Shown: piece by piece, positions 8,709-16,422 of the stretch | How positions within the stretch are numbered: position 1 is the first letter of the stretch | Layout: the number at the start of each line of letters is the position of its first letter | Origin: Vitreoscilla filiformis | GTDB lineage: Bacteria; Pseudomonadota; Gammaproteobacteria; Burkholderiales; Burkholderiaceae_C | Assembly: GCF_002222655.1 (NCBI RefSeq) | Contig: NZ_CP022423.1 | Span: forward strand, 992,001-1,056,000 | Length of the DNA: 64,000 nucleotides | Direction: 5' to 3' | Notes under the pieces: generated by a model | What the model saw: only the letters and a program-made list of their open reading frames with translations | Databases searched by the model: none | Told to the model about the DNA's origin: nothing | Made by a program: the position numbers and the translations under genes

Positions 8709-9617
8709 ATGAACCCCTTTTCGTCGTCACATTTCCGTTTGAACGTGGTGGGTGCTGGGCGCGTCGGTTTAACGCTGGCGCGCCTGTGGCAGCAGGGGGC
8801 TGGGCCTTTGCGGCTGCAAGCGCTGTGCAATCCAGGCGCCCAACGGCGGGCGCAGGCCCAAGCCCTGCTGGCCGACGGTGTGGCCGTGGTCGCCACACTG
8901 GCCGAACTGCCCCCAGCCGATGTGTGGCTGTTGGCCGTGCCGGACACCCGCATCGCCGCTGTGGCGGTGGAACTGGCGGCCTGGGCGCGTCATACCGGGG
9001 CTGAGCCTGCCATGGTGTGGCATTGCAGTGGGTTTCAACCGGCGACCCAACTGGCCGCACTGCAAGCGCTGGGATGGCACGCGGCCAGTGCCCATCCGGC
9101 GCTGAGTTTTGCCGATGTAGCGCGGGCCTGCCAGCAATTCCCCGGCACGGTGTGCGCGCTGGAGGGGGATGCCCCGGCGGTGGCTTTGGCCCACCGGGCG
9201 TTCACCGCCATCGGGGGCCAGTGTTTTGAGTTGGCCGCTTCAGATAAACCGCTGTACCACGGGGCCGCCGTGTTTGCGAGCAACTTTTTGCCCGTGTTGG
9301 CCAGCGTGGCGCAGGGTTTATGGGCGGGCAGTGGCGTGCCGTCGGCGCATGTCCCGGCCCTGATGCAGCGGTTTGTGCGCCTGGCGGCGGACAACGTCTT
9401 GGCCCTGGGGCCGCACGCGGCCCTGACCGGGCCAGCCGCCCGGGGAGACACCGCCGTGTTGACCGCCCAGGCCGCAGCGATGCAGCAGCGCGACGCCGAT
9501 CTCGGCGCCGCTTACAGCGCCCTCAGCACGCTGGCCCAGCGATTGGCGCAGACGGGCCACGCGCTGCCGCCTATTCCACCGGCGGTGACAAGGGATCCTT
9601 CCGCCCCGGTGGGGTGA
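8709..9617 (+). CDS. DUF2520 / Rossmann-fold oxidoreductase-like protein
   Basis: The 302-residue protein has an N-terminal Rossmann dinucleotide loop VVGAGRVG (13-20) and a VPDTRI stretch that follows the second strand, as in ProC- or F420-reductase-like proteins. A helical C-terminal DUF2520 domain follows, with ASDKPLYHGAAVFASNF. The family is conserved but biochemically unassigned; a dehydrogenase role is plausible. The ATG at 8709 is chosen because the Rossmann fold begins right after it; frames starting earlier cover the divergent promoter. It overlaps creD by 47 bases tail to tail. Confidence 0.8.
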   Translation: MNPFSSSHFRLNVVGAGRVGLTLARLWQQGAGPLRLQALCNPGAQRRAQAQALLADGVAVVATLAELPPADVWLLAVPDTRIAAVAVELAAWARHTGAEPAMVWHCSGFQPATQLAALQALGWHAASAHPALSFADVARACQQFPGTVCALEGDAPAVALAHRAFTAIGGQCFELAASDKPLYHGAAVFASNFLPVLASVAQGLWAGSGVPSAHVPALMQRFVRLAADNVLALGPHAALTGPAARGDTAVLTAQAAAMQQRDADLGAAYSALSTLAQRLAQTGHALPPIPPAVTRDPSAPVG

Positions 9618-11001
9618 AGGCGCTGTACCAGTCCACCCGCCGCGTCAGCCACATCACGGCGCCCAGGGCGAGGAACAGCCCGACCGAGCCGATCACCAGC
9701 GCCATCTGCTCGCTGTTCAGCAGCAGGTAAACCAGGCCATACAACCCGGCCATGCCCGCGCCAAATCCCAGCCCAGCGCGGGAGGTGCCCAGCATGTGCC
9801 CGGTGTACAACCCCAACAGCAGCACACACGCTGCACTGGCCACCGCGTAAGCCCAGGCGAACGACAGGTGTTCGGACAGGCTCAACAGCAGCAGGAAAAA
9901 CAGCGTCAGCGCCAGCCCGACCAAAGCGTATTGGATCGGATGCACCCGGCGGATGCGCTCCCGCCCCAGCACCTCGGCCAACGCCACGGCCATGAAGGTC
10001 AGGCCGATGAACAGCAGGCCGTACTTGATCGCCCGGTCGCTCAACATGTAGGGATTCACGGGGTCGATGAAGGTGACGGTCAGGGTGTCCAGACAGTTGT
10101 CCGTTGGTGCGGGCGCATCGCCTTCTTCGCCGGGGGCGGCATAGCGCGACGGGCTCGGGCTGGCGCACAGGGCCTGGCCCTTGCGCACCTCGGTGGACGC
10201 CGAGCTGGCCAATGCCGAAACACGCCAACGGGCGCTGAACCCCTGAGGCGTGATCTCACGCTCCACCGGCAAGAACCGTCCGCCGAAGGAGGGGTGCGGC
10301 CAGTTGGCTTGCAGGCGCCAGCGGGTGTCCTCCGCCACGGGCACCAGGGCGAGGCGTGCGGTGCCGGCCAGCTCCAGGGTGATGTTCAGGTGCAACGGCC
10401 CCGCTGTGGCAGGGGCGACGGCGTGCCAACCCTGGGTGTAAATCTCGTGCCCGGTGCCCGGACGCACCACCCATTCGGTGGAGCCGTTGGCCGTGTCGGC
10501 CACGGTTTTCACTTGGGCGGCGCGCACGCCACGCACATCCCCCAGCGCCAGCATGAGGGTGGGGGCTTGGCAGCTCAGGCGCCCACCCGGGTGCTCCGCT
10601 TGCGCCGCCAGCGCCCCGACACCATCGCGCCACTGCACTTCCAGCGTCAACTGGGTGACGTAGCCGTTGACCTTGAACAGCCCCCGGTAACGCGCCTCGG
10701 TGGTCAACTGGCTGGACACCTCCAACACCGAAGGCGGCGCCACGACGGCGTAAGTGCGGCGTTCGGTGCGGGTTTTGCCGTTGTCATCACGCGCCGTCCA
10801 TTCTTCGGTGCATTGGCGCTGCAACAGCGGGCCGATGAGGGTTTGCTCACCCGCCGACGCCCGTTGCACGCTGCGCACAGCCTCCTCTTGGCGAGCGCTG
10901 CGCTCGTCCACCAAAAAACCGATGCGCGCCAGCAGCAGCGACAGCAGCACCGCCACCAGGCCAATGCCCAGCAGCTTCCCCAACAAAGGGTGTTTGAACA
11001 T
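9571..11001 (-). CDS. creD: CreD family inner-membrane protein
   Basis: The 476-residue protein has one N-terminal membrane helix (about 10-30), a large periplasmic beta-rich part with PSFGGRFLPVEREI typical of CreD, and about six membrane helices in the last 170 residues. In E. coli creD is induced by the CreBC two-component system and is linked to envelope stress and beta-lactam or colicin responses. Here it lies seven bases downstream of a creC-like gene, so the operon pairing is kept, but no creB is present. Its 3' end overlaps the convergent DUF2520 gene. Confidence 0.9.
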   Translation of the reverse strand: MFKHPLLGKLLGIGLVAVLLSLLLARIGFLVDERSARQEEAVRSVQRASAGEQTLIGPLLQRQCTEEWTARDDNGKTRTERRTYAVVAPPSVLEVSSQLTTEARYRGLFKVNGYVTQLTLEVQWRDGVGALAAQAEHPGGRLSCQAPTLMLALGDVRGVRAAQVKTVADTANGSTEWVVRPGTGHEIYTQGWHAVAPATAGPLHLNITLELAGTARLALVPVAEDTRWRLQANWPHPSFGGRFLPVEREITPQGFSARWRVSALASSASTEVRKGQALCASPSPSRYAAPGEEGDAPAPTDNCLDTLTVTFIDPVNPYMLSDRAIKYGLLFIGLTFMAVALAEVLGRERIRRVHPIQYALVGLALTLFFLLLLSLSEHLSFAWAYAVASAACVLLLGLYTGHMLGTSRAGLGFGAGMAGLYGLVYLLLNSEQMALVIGSVGLFLALGAVMWLTRRVDWYSAFTPPGRKDPLSPPVE

Positions 11002-11008
11002 GACAACC

Positions 11009-12451
11009 TCACGCAGAAGGGTTCAGTCGTGGCAGGATCAGCCGCACCCGCAGGCCCGGCGCAGCGGGTTCCGCCTGCCAACGTCCACCATGCAGCGCGG
11101 CCACTTGGGCCACGAGGGCCAGCCCCAGCCCGTTGCCTTGCCGGTCATCCAGTGGATTGGGCAGAGCGAAAAACCGCTGTCCCAGTTGGGGCAGCACGTC
11201 GGCGGACACACCGAGGCCATGGTCGCGCACACACCATACGGCTTCGGGCCCTTGTCGGGACACCCCCAGCTCCAAAGTCGATCCAGCCGGCGCGTACTGG
11301 TAGGCGTTGAGCAGCAGATTGGACAGCGCCATCGACAGCATGGCCGCATCTCCCGGCACCTGCACGGTCTCGCGTGCTTGCCACACCACTTGCACATGAC
11401 GCTGTTGCAGCCGTGCGAAGTAGCCCGCCAGCACTTGTTCACTCAACGCCAACAAGTCGATGGGCGTGGGTTGGGTCAGGCCTGCTTGGCTTTCGAGCCG
11501 GGCCAACGCCAACAGCCGTTCCGTCAATTGCCTGAGCTGTTCCACTTGGGTGACGATGGCCTGACGTGTCGGGTGTTCAGGCAACCCTCGTGCCGCATCG
11601 GCCAGGGCTTTCAGCGGTGTTTGCAGTTGCTGCTTCAAGCCTTGCACATCCCGCTCCAATTGACGTCGGCCAGCCAGGCGCTGGCGCATGCGCTCCAGCG
11701 CCCGTGCCAACTCGCCCAATTCGCCAGGCAGCGCCGGTGGGCGCAGGCTGGCGCTGGCATCGCACGCCGGATCGCCGACGCACTGCGCGTAGTGGCGCAG
11801 GCGTCGAACCTCGCGCACGGTGCGCCACGTCACCACCGCGCCCACAGCGGAAATGAGGGTCAGCAAGCCGACACCGGTCCACAGCATCTTGTCCTCGGTG
11901 CGCTGCACAAACTCTGCCACTGTGGATTCGGGTTTGGCCACCGTCAGCACCCCCAGCAACTCCCCCTGGTGACGCACCGGCGCTGCCACATACAACACCG
12001 AGCTGCGGTCATCCTCCGGGCGTTGAAGCGTGGCGCGGGCCCCGTACTGGCCGCTCAGGGTGCGGGCCACATCTCGCCAGCGCGAATAGTCCTGCCCCAC
12101 CGCCGAAGGTTCCGCCGAATCGAACACCACCCGCCCTTGCCGGTCGGTGACGTACACGCGCAAATCCAAACTTTGCTTGGCCACGCCCCAGATGGGCGCA
12201 TTCACCGAACGAGCGCGGTACGCCTGGATGCTGTGCGCCAAAGCACTGCCATCGAGCGTGCCACCGGCGGGCATGGCGGCCAAATCGCTGGTGGCGACCT
12301 CGGCCAGCAAATGGGCGGTGTCCACCAGCCCATCTTCCATGACCTCACGCACATTGGGCGTGATGCCCGCCACAAACACCCGGGCCACAGCGAACGCCGC
12401 CGCCCCGATCACCAGCGCGAACGCCAGCAACAAGCGCCATCCCAGTTTCAT
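11009..12451 (-). CDS. creC: CreC-like sensor histidine kinase lacking the phosphoacceptor His
   Basis: The 480-residue protein (ATG at 12451; a GTG lies one codon earlier) has membrane helices near 7-27 and 190-210 flanking a periplasmic sensor part. HAMP-like, dimerisation and ATPase domains follow. The ATPase motifs look intact: N-box SNLLLNAYQYAP, G1 DHGLGV and G2 GNGLGL. The dimerisation helix reads LKQQLQTPLKAL where CreC of E. coli has LTHELKSPLAAI. The catalytic His is thus Gln (residue 274, codon CAG at 11632-11630). No response regulator gene is adjacent; the upstream gene is marC. It is either a pseudokinase or a phosphatase-type regulator of creD. Confidence 0.85.
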   Translation of the reverse strand: MKLGWRLLLAFALVIGAAAFAVARVFVAGITPNVREVMEDGLVDTAHLLAEVATSDLAAMPAGGTLDGSALAHSIQAYRARSVNAPIWGVAKQSLDLRVYVTDRQGRVVFDSAEPSAVGQDYSRWRDVARTLSGQYGARATLQRPEDDRSSVLYVAAPVRHQGELLGVLTVAKPESTVAEFVQRTEDKMLWTGVGLLTLISAVGAVVTWRTVREVRRLRHYAQCVGDPACDASASLRPPALPGELGELARALERMRQRLAGRRQLERDVQGLKQQLQTPLKALADAARGLPEHPTRQAIVTQVEQLRQLTERLLALARLESQAGLTQPTPIDLLALSEQVLAGYFARLQQRHVQVVWQARETVQVPGDAAMLSMALSNLLLNAYQYAPAGSTLELGVSRQGPEAVWCVRDHGLGVSADVLPQLGQRFFALPNPLDDRQGNGLGLALVAQVAALHGGRWQAEPAAPGLRVRLILPRLNPSA

Positions 12452-12481
12452 CACCCACCCCTCCCCAGAAGTTCATGTGAT

Positions 12482-13123
12482 TCACCGTAACGCGGGCGAG
12501 GCCAAGATCGGGAACAGCTTCACCAGGCCGTCGGCCAGCAATTCCACCGCCATGGCCGCCAAGATCAGCCCCATGAGGCGGGTCATGACGTTGATGCCGG
12601 TCTTGCCCAGCACCCGTGCAATCCGCCCGGCGGCTGAAAACGCCAAGTAGGCTGCCAGGGCGATCACCACACCGTACCCCACCAACACCGCGTGTTGCCA
12701 GAGGGTGCGGGTTTTTTCTGCGTAAATCACCATGGTGGAGATCGTGGCCGGGCCGGTGAGCAGCGGCACGGTCAGTGGCACCACGGCGATGGAGGCCCCT
12801 GCATCCGCATCGGCCTGACCCTGATCCAGCTCATCCTTGCGGGTTTCTGGCGGCTGGGCGTTGAGCATGTGCAACGCACTGGTCAGCAGCAGCATGCCCC
12901 CGCCCACTTGGAACGAAGCAATGCTGATGCCAAAGAAGGTGATGATCTGCAAGCCCGCCACCCCGCTGATGGAAATCACAGCGAAGGCCGTCAGAGCGCT
13001 GGTGCGGATGGTGCGCCGTCGCTGCTCCGCCGTGAACGACTGGGTGAAGTGGATGAAAAACGGCACCACGCCGATCGGATTAACGATCGCCAACAGCGCA
13101 ATCAGAGGTTTGATCAAATCCAT
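12482..13123 (-). CDS. MarC family integral membrane protein
   Basis: The 213-residue protein has six hydrophobic segments and the MarC marks LIALLAIVNPIGVVPFF at the start, PLTVPLLTGPATIST in the middle and TRLMGLILAAMAVELLADG near the end. The role of the family is unknown despite the historical multiple-antibiotic-resistance name. The ATG at 13123 is chosen at the family start. It ends 30 bases before creC on the same strand, in the position where creB would be expected. Confidence 0.9.
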   Translation of the reverse strand: MDLIKPLIALLAIVNPIGVVPFFIHFTQSFTAEQRRRTIRTSALTAFAVISISGVAGLQIITFFGISIASFQVGGGMLLLTSALHMLNAQPPETRKDELDQGQADADAGASIAVVPLTVPLLTGPATISTMVIYAEKTRTLWQHAVLVGYGVVIALAAYLAFSAAGRIARVLGKTGINVMTRLMGLILAAMAVELLADGLVKLFPILASPALR

Positions 13124-13320
13124 GGTAGGCACATAAAAACGACACCGCCGCGCATCGATTGTGCGCACCGCGTCGGAAATGGTCTCATAATGCCCTGGGG
13201 CATGACATGTGGTGTGCCTTGGATATTGCTGTGTTGGGACGCGGCGCCTTCGCTGGATGATGGTTCACGCTGGGTGGAAGCTCCACATGGTCTCTTTTGG
13301 AATGAACAGGAGCTTTCCCA

Positions 13321-13965
13321 ATGGGAAACAAGCTTTACGTCGGCAATTTGGCTTACAGCGTGCGCGACGAGTCTCTGCAAGAAGCGTTTGCCGCCTTTGG
13401 CAACGTGACCTCCGCCAAGGTCATGATGGATCGTGAAACGGGCCGCTCCAAGGGTTTCGGTTTCGTCGAAATGGGCTCGGATGCCGAGGCTCAAGCTGCC
13501 ATCAATGGCATGAACGGCCAACAACTGCAAGGTCGCCCGCTGGTGGTGAACGAGGCCCGTCCGCGTGAAGAGCGTCCGGGCGGCTTCAACCGTGGCGGCT
13601 TCGGCGGCGGCAACGGGGGTGGCGGTGGTGGTGGCTTCGGTGGTGGCGGCGGTGGTCGCAGCCCCTACGGCGGTGGCGGTCGCAGCCCCTACGGTGGCGG
13701 TGGTCGTGGCGGCTACGGCGGTGGCCGTGAAGGCGGCGGCGGTGGCTACGGCGGTGGCCGTGAAAGCGGTGGCGGCTACGGCGGTGGTGGTGGTGGCTAC
13801 GGTGGCAGCCGTGATGGCGGCGGTAGCAGCTACGGCAGTGGCCGCGATGACAGCGGCAGCTACGGTGGCGGCTACGGCAGCAACTACGGCGGTGGCGGCG
13901 GTCGTCGCGGTGGTGGTGACCGTGATCGCGGTGAAGGCGGCGGCTACGGTCGCGGCGGCTACTGA
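13321..13965 (+). CDS. RRM-domain RNA-binding protein with Gly-rich tail
   Basis: The 214-residue protein has one RNA recognition motif (about 4-79) with RNP2 LYVGNL and RNP1 KGFGFVEM. A long tail (about 85-214) made of Gly with scattered Tyr, Arg and Ser follows (GGYGGG and RGG-like repeats). Such proteins bind RNA and in several bacteria are cold-induced; the tail may drive condensation. A clear AGGAGC ribosome site precedes the ATG. The gap upstream (13124-13320) gives a long leader, as is common for cold-regulated genes of this type. The gene ends in a strong shared terminator. Confidence 0.9.
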   Translation: MGNKLYVGNLAYSVRDESLQEAFAAFGNVTSAKVMMDRETGRSKGFGFVEMGSDAEAQAAINGMNGQQLQGRPLVVNEARPREERPGGFNRGGFGGGNGGGGGGGFGGGGGGRSPYGGGGRSPYGGGGRGGYGGGREGGGGGYGGGRESGGGYGGGGGGYGGSRDGGGSSYGSGRDDSGSYGGGYGSNYGGGGGRRGGGDRDRGEGGGYGRGGY

Positions 13966-14021
13966 TGTGATGCCAGCGCCGCCTGCCTCTGAGGCGGCGC
14001 CGAACAACATAAGAACAACAG

Positions 14022-14053
14022 AAAAAGCACAACGCGTTTGCGTTGTGCTTTTT
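14022..14053. terminator. Bidirectional intrinsic terminator between the RRM gene and lptC
   Basis: A perfect 14-base inverted repeat (AAAAAGCACAACGC / GCGTTGTGCTTTTT, loop GTTT) has U-tracts in both directions. It terminates the plus-strand RNA-binding protein gene and overlaps the stop codon of the convergent lptC. Confidence 0.92.
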
Positions 14054-14750
14054 AGTTTGGGGAAGCGGAAGGCGAACGTGCCTGCGCAGGGAGGAATCGG
14101 GCGCGTGCAGGCCCCGTCAGGGTCAGCACACGGGCAACGCCATCGAAGTGCATGGCCTGCGCTTGAAAAAGGCTACGCCCCTGCTCAACCTGGGCCAGCT
14201 GGTTCGCGGTGACATCGTGGCGGCGCGTTTGCAGTGTGAGTTGTTCGCCTCGGAATTGAATCGGCTCGGCGTCTGGTAGCCGGCTGCTCACTTGGGCTTG
14301 GCCTTCTAGCCGAACTTGCACGCCTTCATCGTCCATCCAAGCTTGGCGCGCATCCGCCGTGATGGCCCGGCCATCGGGTAAATGGCCTTGGAGGGCGAGG
14401 GTGTCGATGCGAACGTCCTGGGTGTCTTGGAAGTGCTGAAGGTGCTGGCCTCGCAGGATGAGCACGCGCTGCCCCTGGGCGTCAAAGCGCTCTGCTTCAA
14501 AATTTTCCAGGCGATAGTCGGGCACGTGCCGCACGGGGGCGGTGGTCGCGGTGTCCGGTTGGCGGGGGGCATGTCGCACCAGCCACCACGTTCCCAAGGC
14601 CAGCAAAGCCATCAAGAGCAAGGGCCATGCGGCGACAAACAGTCCGCTCACCCAGCGCCACCCCGAGCGGGGCGTGCCCAGCCGGGGTGCCGTGGCGCCA
14701 ACGGAGACCGGAACCTCCGGCAAATCGGGCAGATGCAGTTCCACACTCAT
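14052..14750 (-). CDS. lptC: LPS export ABC transporter periplasmic protein LptC
   Basis: The 232-residue protein has one membrane helix (about 36-60) after an N-terminal cytoplasmic extension of some 35 residues. A periplasmic beta-jellyroll follows with PDYRLENFEAERFD and LTLQTRRHDVTANQ. LptC links LptBFG in the inner membrane to LptA in the periplasm and carries LPS across. It ends the kdsD-kdsC-lptC operon. Unlike in E. coli, lptA and lptB are not next but lie about 30 kb away. Confidence 0.9.
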   Translation of the reverse strand: MSVELHLPDLPEVPVSVGATAPRLGTPRSGWRWVSGLFVAAWPLLLMALLALGTWWLVRHAPRQPDTATTAPVRHVPDYRLENFEAERFDAQGQRVLILRGQHLQHFQDTQDVRIDTLALQGHLPDGRAITADARQAWMDDEGVQVRLEGQAQVSSRLPDAEPIQFRGEQLTLQTRRHDVTANQLAQVEQGRSLFQAQAMHFDGVARVLTLTGPARARFLPAQARSPSASPN

Positions 14751-14773
14751 GTTGGCACGCGGGCGGCTGCGCG

Positions 14774-15358
14774 TCAGCGCCCGTCCAGAGTGACCATCAG
14801 GCCGTGCAGCACATCCACGTAGCGCCCGCTGGCCATCAGCAGCAGATCGCAGAACTCCCGTGCCGCGCCCTCCCCACCGCGTGCCGTGGTGACGTGGTGA
14901 ACCACCGCCTTGACTTCCTCATGCGCATTGGCGGGCGCACAGGCAAAACCAGCACGCACCAACAGCGGCAGGTCGGGCCAATCGTCGCCGATGGCGGCCA
15001 CTTCCGGCCAACGGATGCCCAATTGTTGTAGCAACGGGGTGGCAGCGGCCAACTTGTCACTGGCGCCGTAGACCGCGTGGGGCAACCCCAGGTCGGCCAC
15101 GCGGCGACGCACAGCAGGCGAGTCTCGCCCGGTGATGACGATGGGCGTGATGCCCATTTGCCCGATCAGTTTGAGGCCATGACCATCCAGCACGGAAAAG
15201 CCCTTGAAAACCTCGCCAGTTTCTCCGATGAACAAGCGGCCATCGGTCAGCACGCCATCGACATCAAAAATGGCCGCTCGAATGCCTCGGGTGCCGCCTC
15301 CCTGGGCTTTGAGCAGCAGGGCAGGCGGGAAACGCAGGGCGGGAGAACTCATGCTCAT
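14774..15358 (-). CDS. kdsC: 3-deoxy-D-manno-octulosonate-8-phosphate phosphatase KdsC
   Basis: The 194-residue HAD-type phosphatase frees Kdo from Kdo-8-phosphate for LPS core synthesis. It has the catalytic motif FDVDGVLTDG, ITGRDS (motif II) and GDDWPDLPLL (motif IV), which place it in the KdsC type C0 group. It starts one base after the kdsD stop; a second ATG at 15352 is possible. It is followed by lptC after a 23-base gap. Confidence 0.93.
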   Translation of the reverse strand: MSMSSPALRFPPALLLKAQGGGTRGIRAAIFDVDGVLTDGRLFIGETGEVFKGFSVLDGHGLKLIGQMGITPIVITGRDSPAVRRRVADLGLPHAVYGASDKLAAATPLLQQLGIRWPEVAAIGDDWPDLPLLVRAGFACAPANAHEEVKAVVHHVTTARGGEGAAREFCDLLLMASGRYVDVLHGLMVTLDGR

Positions 15359-15359
15359 G

Positions 15360-16346
15360 TCAGATCACCTTGGCGCGCATCAAATCGTTGGTGTTCAGGG
15401 CACCGACCAGGCACCCATCGTCGTCGATGGCCAGCACGCTGGTGATGCGGTGCTGCTCCATCAGGATGGCCGCGTCGACCGCCAGCCCATCGGCCCGCAC
15501 CAGCTTGGGTTCCGGATTCATCACATCTTGCGCCCGCAGCGAGCGCAACTCTGCACCGGCTTCGATCAGGCGGCGCAAATCACCATCGGTGAAGATGCCC
15601 AGGGGTCGGCCTTCCTGCACGATCACCGCAAACCCAAGCCCTTTCTGGCTCATGACGTGCATCATGCCCAGCAGCCTTTGATCGGGTGCCACACAAGGCA
15701 GGGCTTCGCCAGTGCGCATCAAGTCGCGCACATGCATCAGCAGTTTGCGGCCCAGGGCGCCGCCCGGATGGGAGCGTGCAAAGTCGTGCTCACGGAAACC
15801 GCGTGCGTCCAGCAGGGCCACTGCCAGCGCGTCTCCCATGGCGATTTGCGCCGTGGTGCTGGCGGTCGGGGCCAAATTCAACGGGCACGCTTCTTGATCG
15901 ACGGCGGTGGACAGCACCCAGTTGGCATGGCGTGCCAGGGTGGAATGGGGGCGGCCCGTCATGGCCACCACGTCCACCCCCAGGCGGCGGATGGCCGGCA
16001 AGATGGCGTTGAACTCATCACTTTCTCCGGAGTTGGAGATGGCCAACACCACGTCCCCCACCGTCACCATGCCCAAATCGCCGTGGGCGGCTTCCGCTGG
16101 ATGCACAAAAAACGCCGGTGTGCCGGTCGAGGCCAACGTGGCGGCGATCTTGCGCCCGACATGGCCACTTTTGCCCATGCCCATCACCACCACGCGGCCT
16201 TGCAGGCGCAGGAGGTGCTGCACCACGGCCAAGAATGCATCGTCCAAGCGGTCACGCAGACCCAGCAGGGCCTGGGCCTCGATGGTGAAGGTGGTACGCG
16301 CCAGCGACAGCGCACGCTGGGAATCAAAGTCAGGGGAAGAGCTCAC
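15360..16346 (-). CDS. kdsD: Arabinose-5-phosphate isomerase KdsD
   Basis: The enzyme converts ribulose-5-phosphate to arabinose-5-phosphate, the first step to Kdo. It has an N-terminal SIS domain with VVMGMGKSGHVGRKI and AISNSGESDEF, and two C-terminal CBS domains (from about 210). A GTG start at 16346 (VSSSPDF) gives 328 residues, the length of E. coli KdsD. A TTG at 16376 would add ten residues without a ribosome site. It heads the kdsD-kdsC-lptC operon and is divergent from the antiporter gene. Confidence 0.92.
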   Translation of the reverse strand: MSSSPDFDSQRALSLARTTFTIEAQALLGLRDRLDDAFLAVVQHLLRLQGRVVVMGMGKSGHVGRKIAATLASTGTPAFFVHPAEAAHGDLGMVTVGDVVLAISNSGESDEFNAILPAIRRLGVDVVAMTGRPHSTLARHANWVLSTAVDQEACPLNLAPTASTTAQIAMGDALAVALLDARGFREHDFARSHPGGALGRKLLMHVRDLMRTGEALPCVAPDQRLLGMMHVMSQKGLGFAVIVQEGRPLGIFTDGDLRRLIEAGAELRSLRAQDVMNPEPKLVRADGLAVDAAILMEQHRITSVLAIDDDGCLVGALNTNDLMRAKVI

Positions 16347-16422
16347 GGGGGGGCATCTGAATGAGAATGGCCGCAAATTCTAGGCTTCCCCTTCCCTCGG
16401 CCCTTTTGATTGATCGTTGTTG

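Noticed and set aside
13600..13960. Dense GGTGGC-type repetition, first considered as a tandem-repeat locus or CRISPR-like array
   Set aside because: The repetition follows codons of a Gly-rich protein tail; there are no uniform repeats with unique spacers.
13114..14010. Ala/Thr-rich minus-strand frame opposite the RNA-binding protein
   Set aside because: It is the complement of the Gly-rich repeat region and has no independent features.
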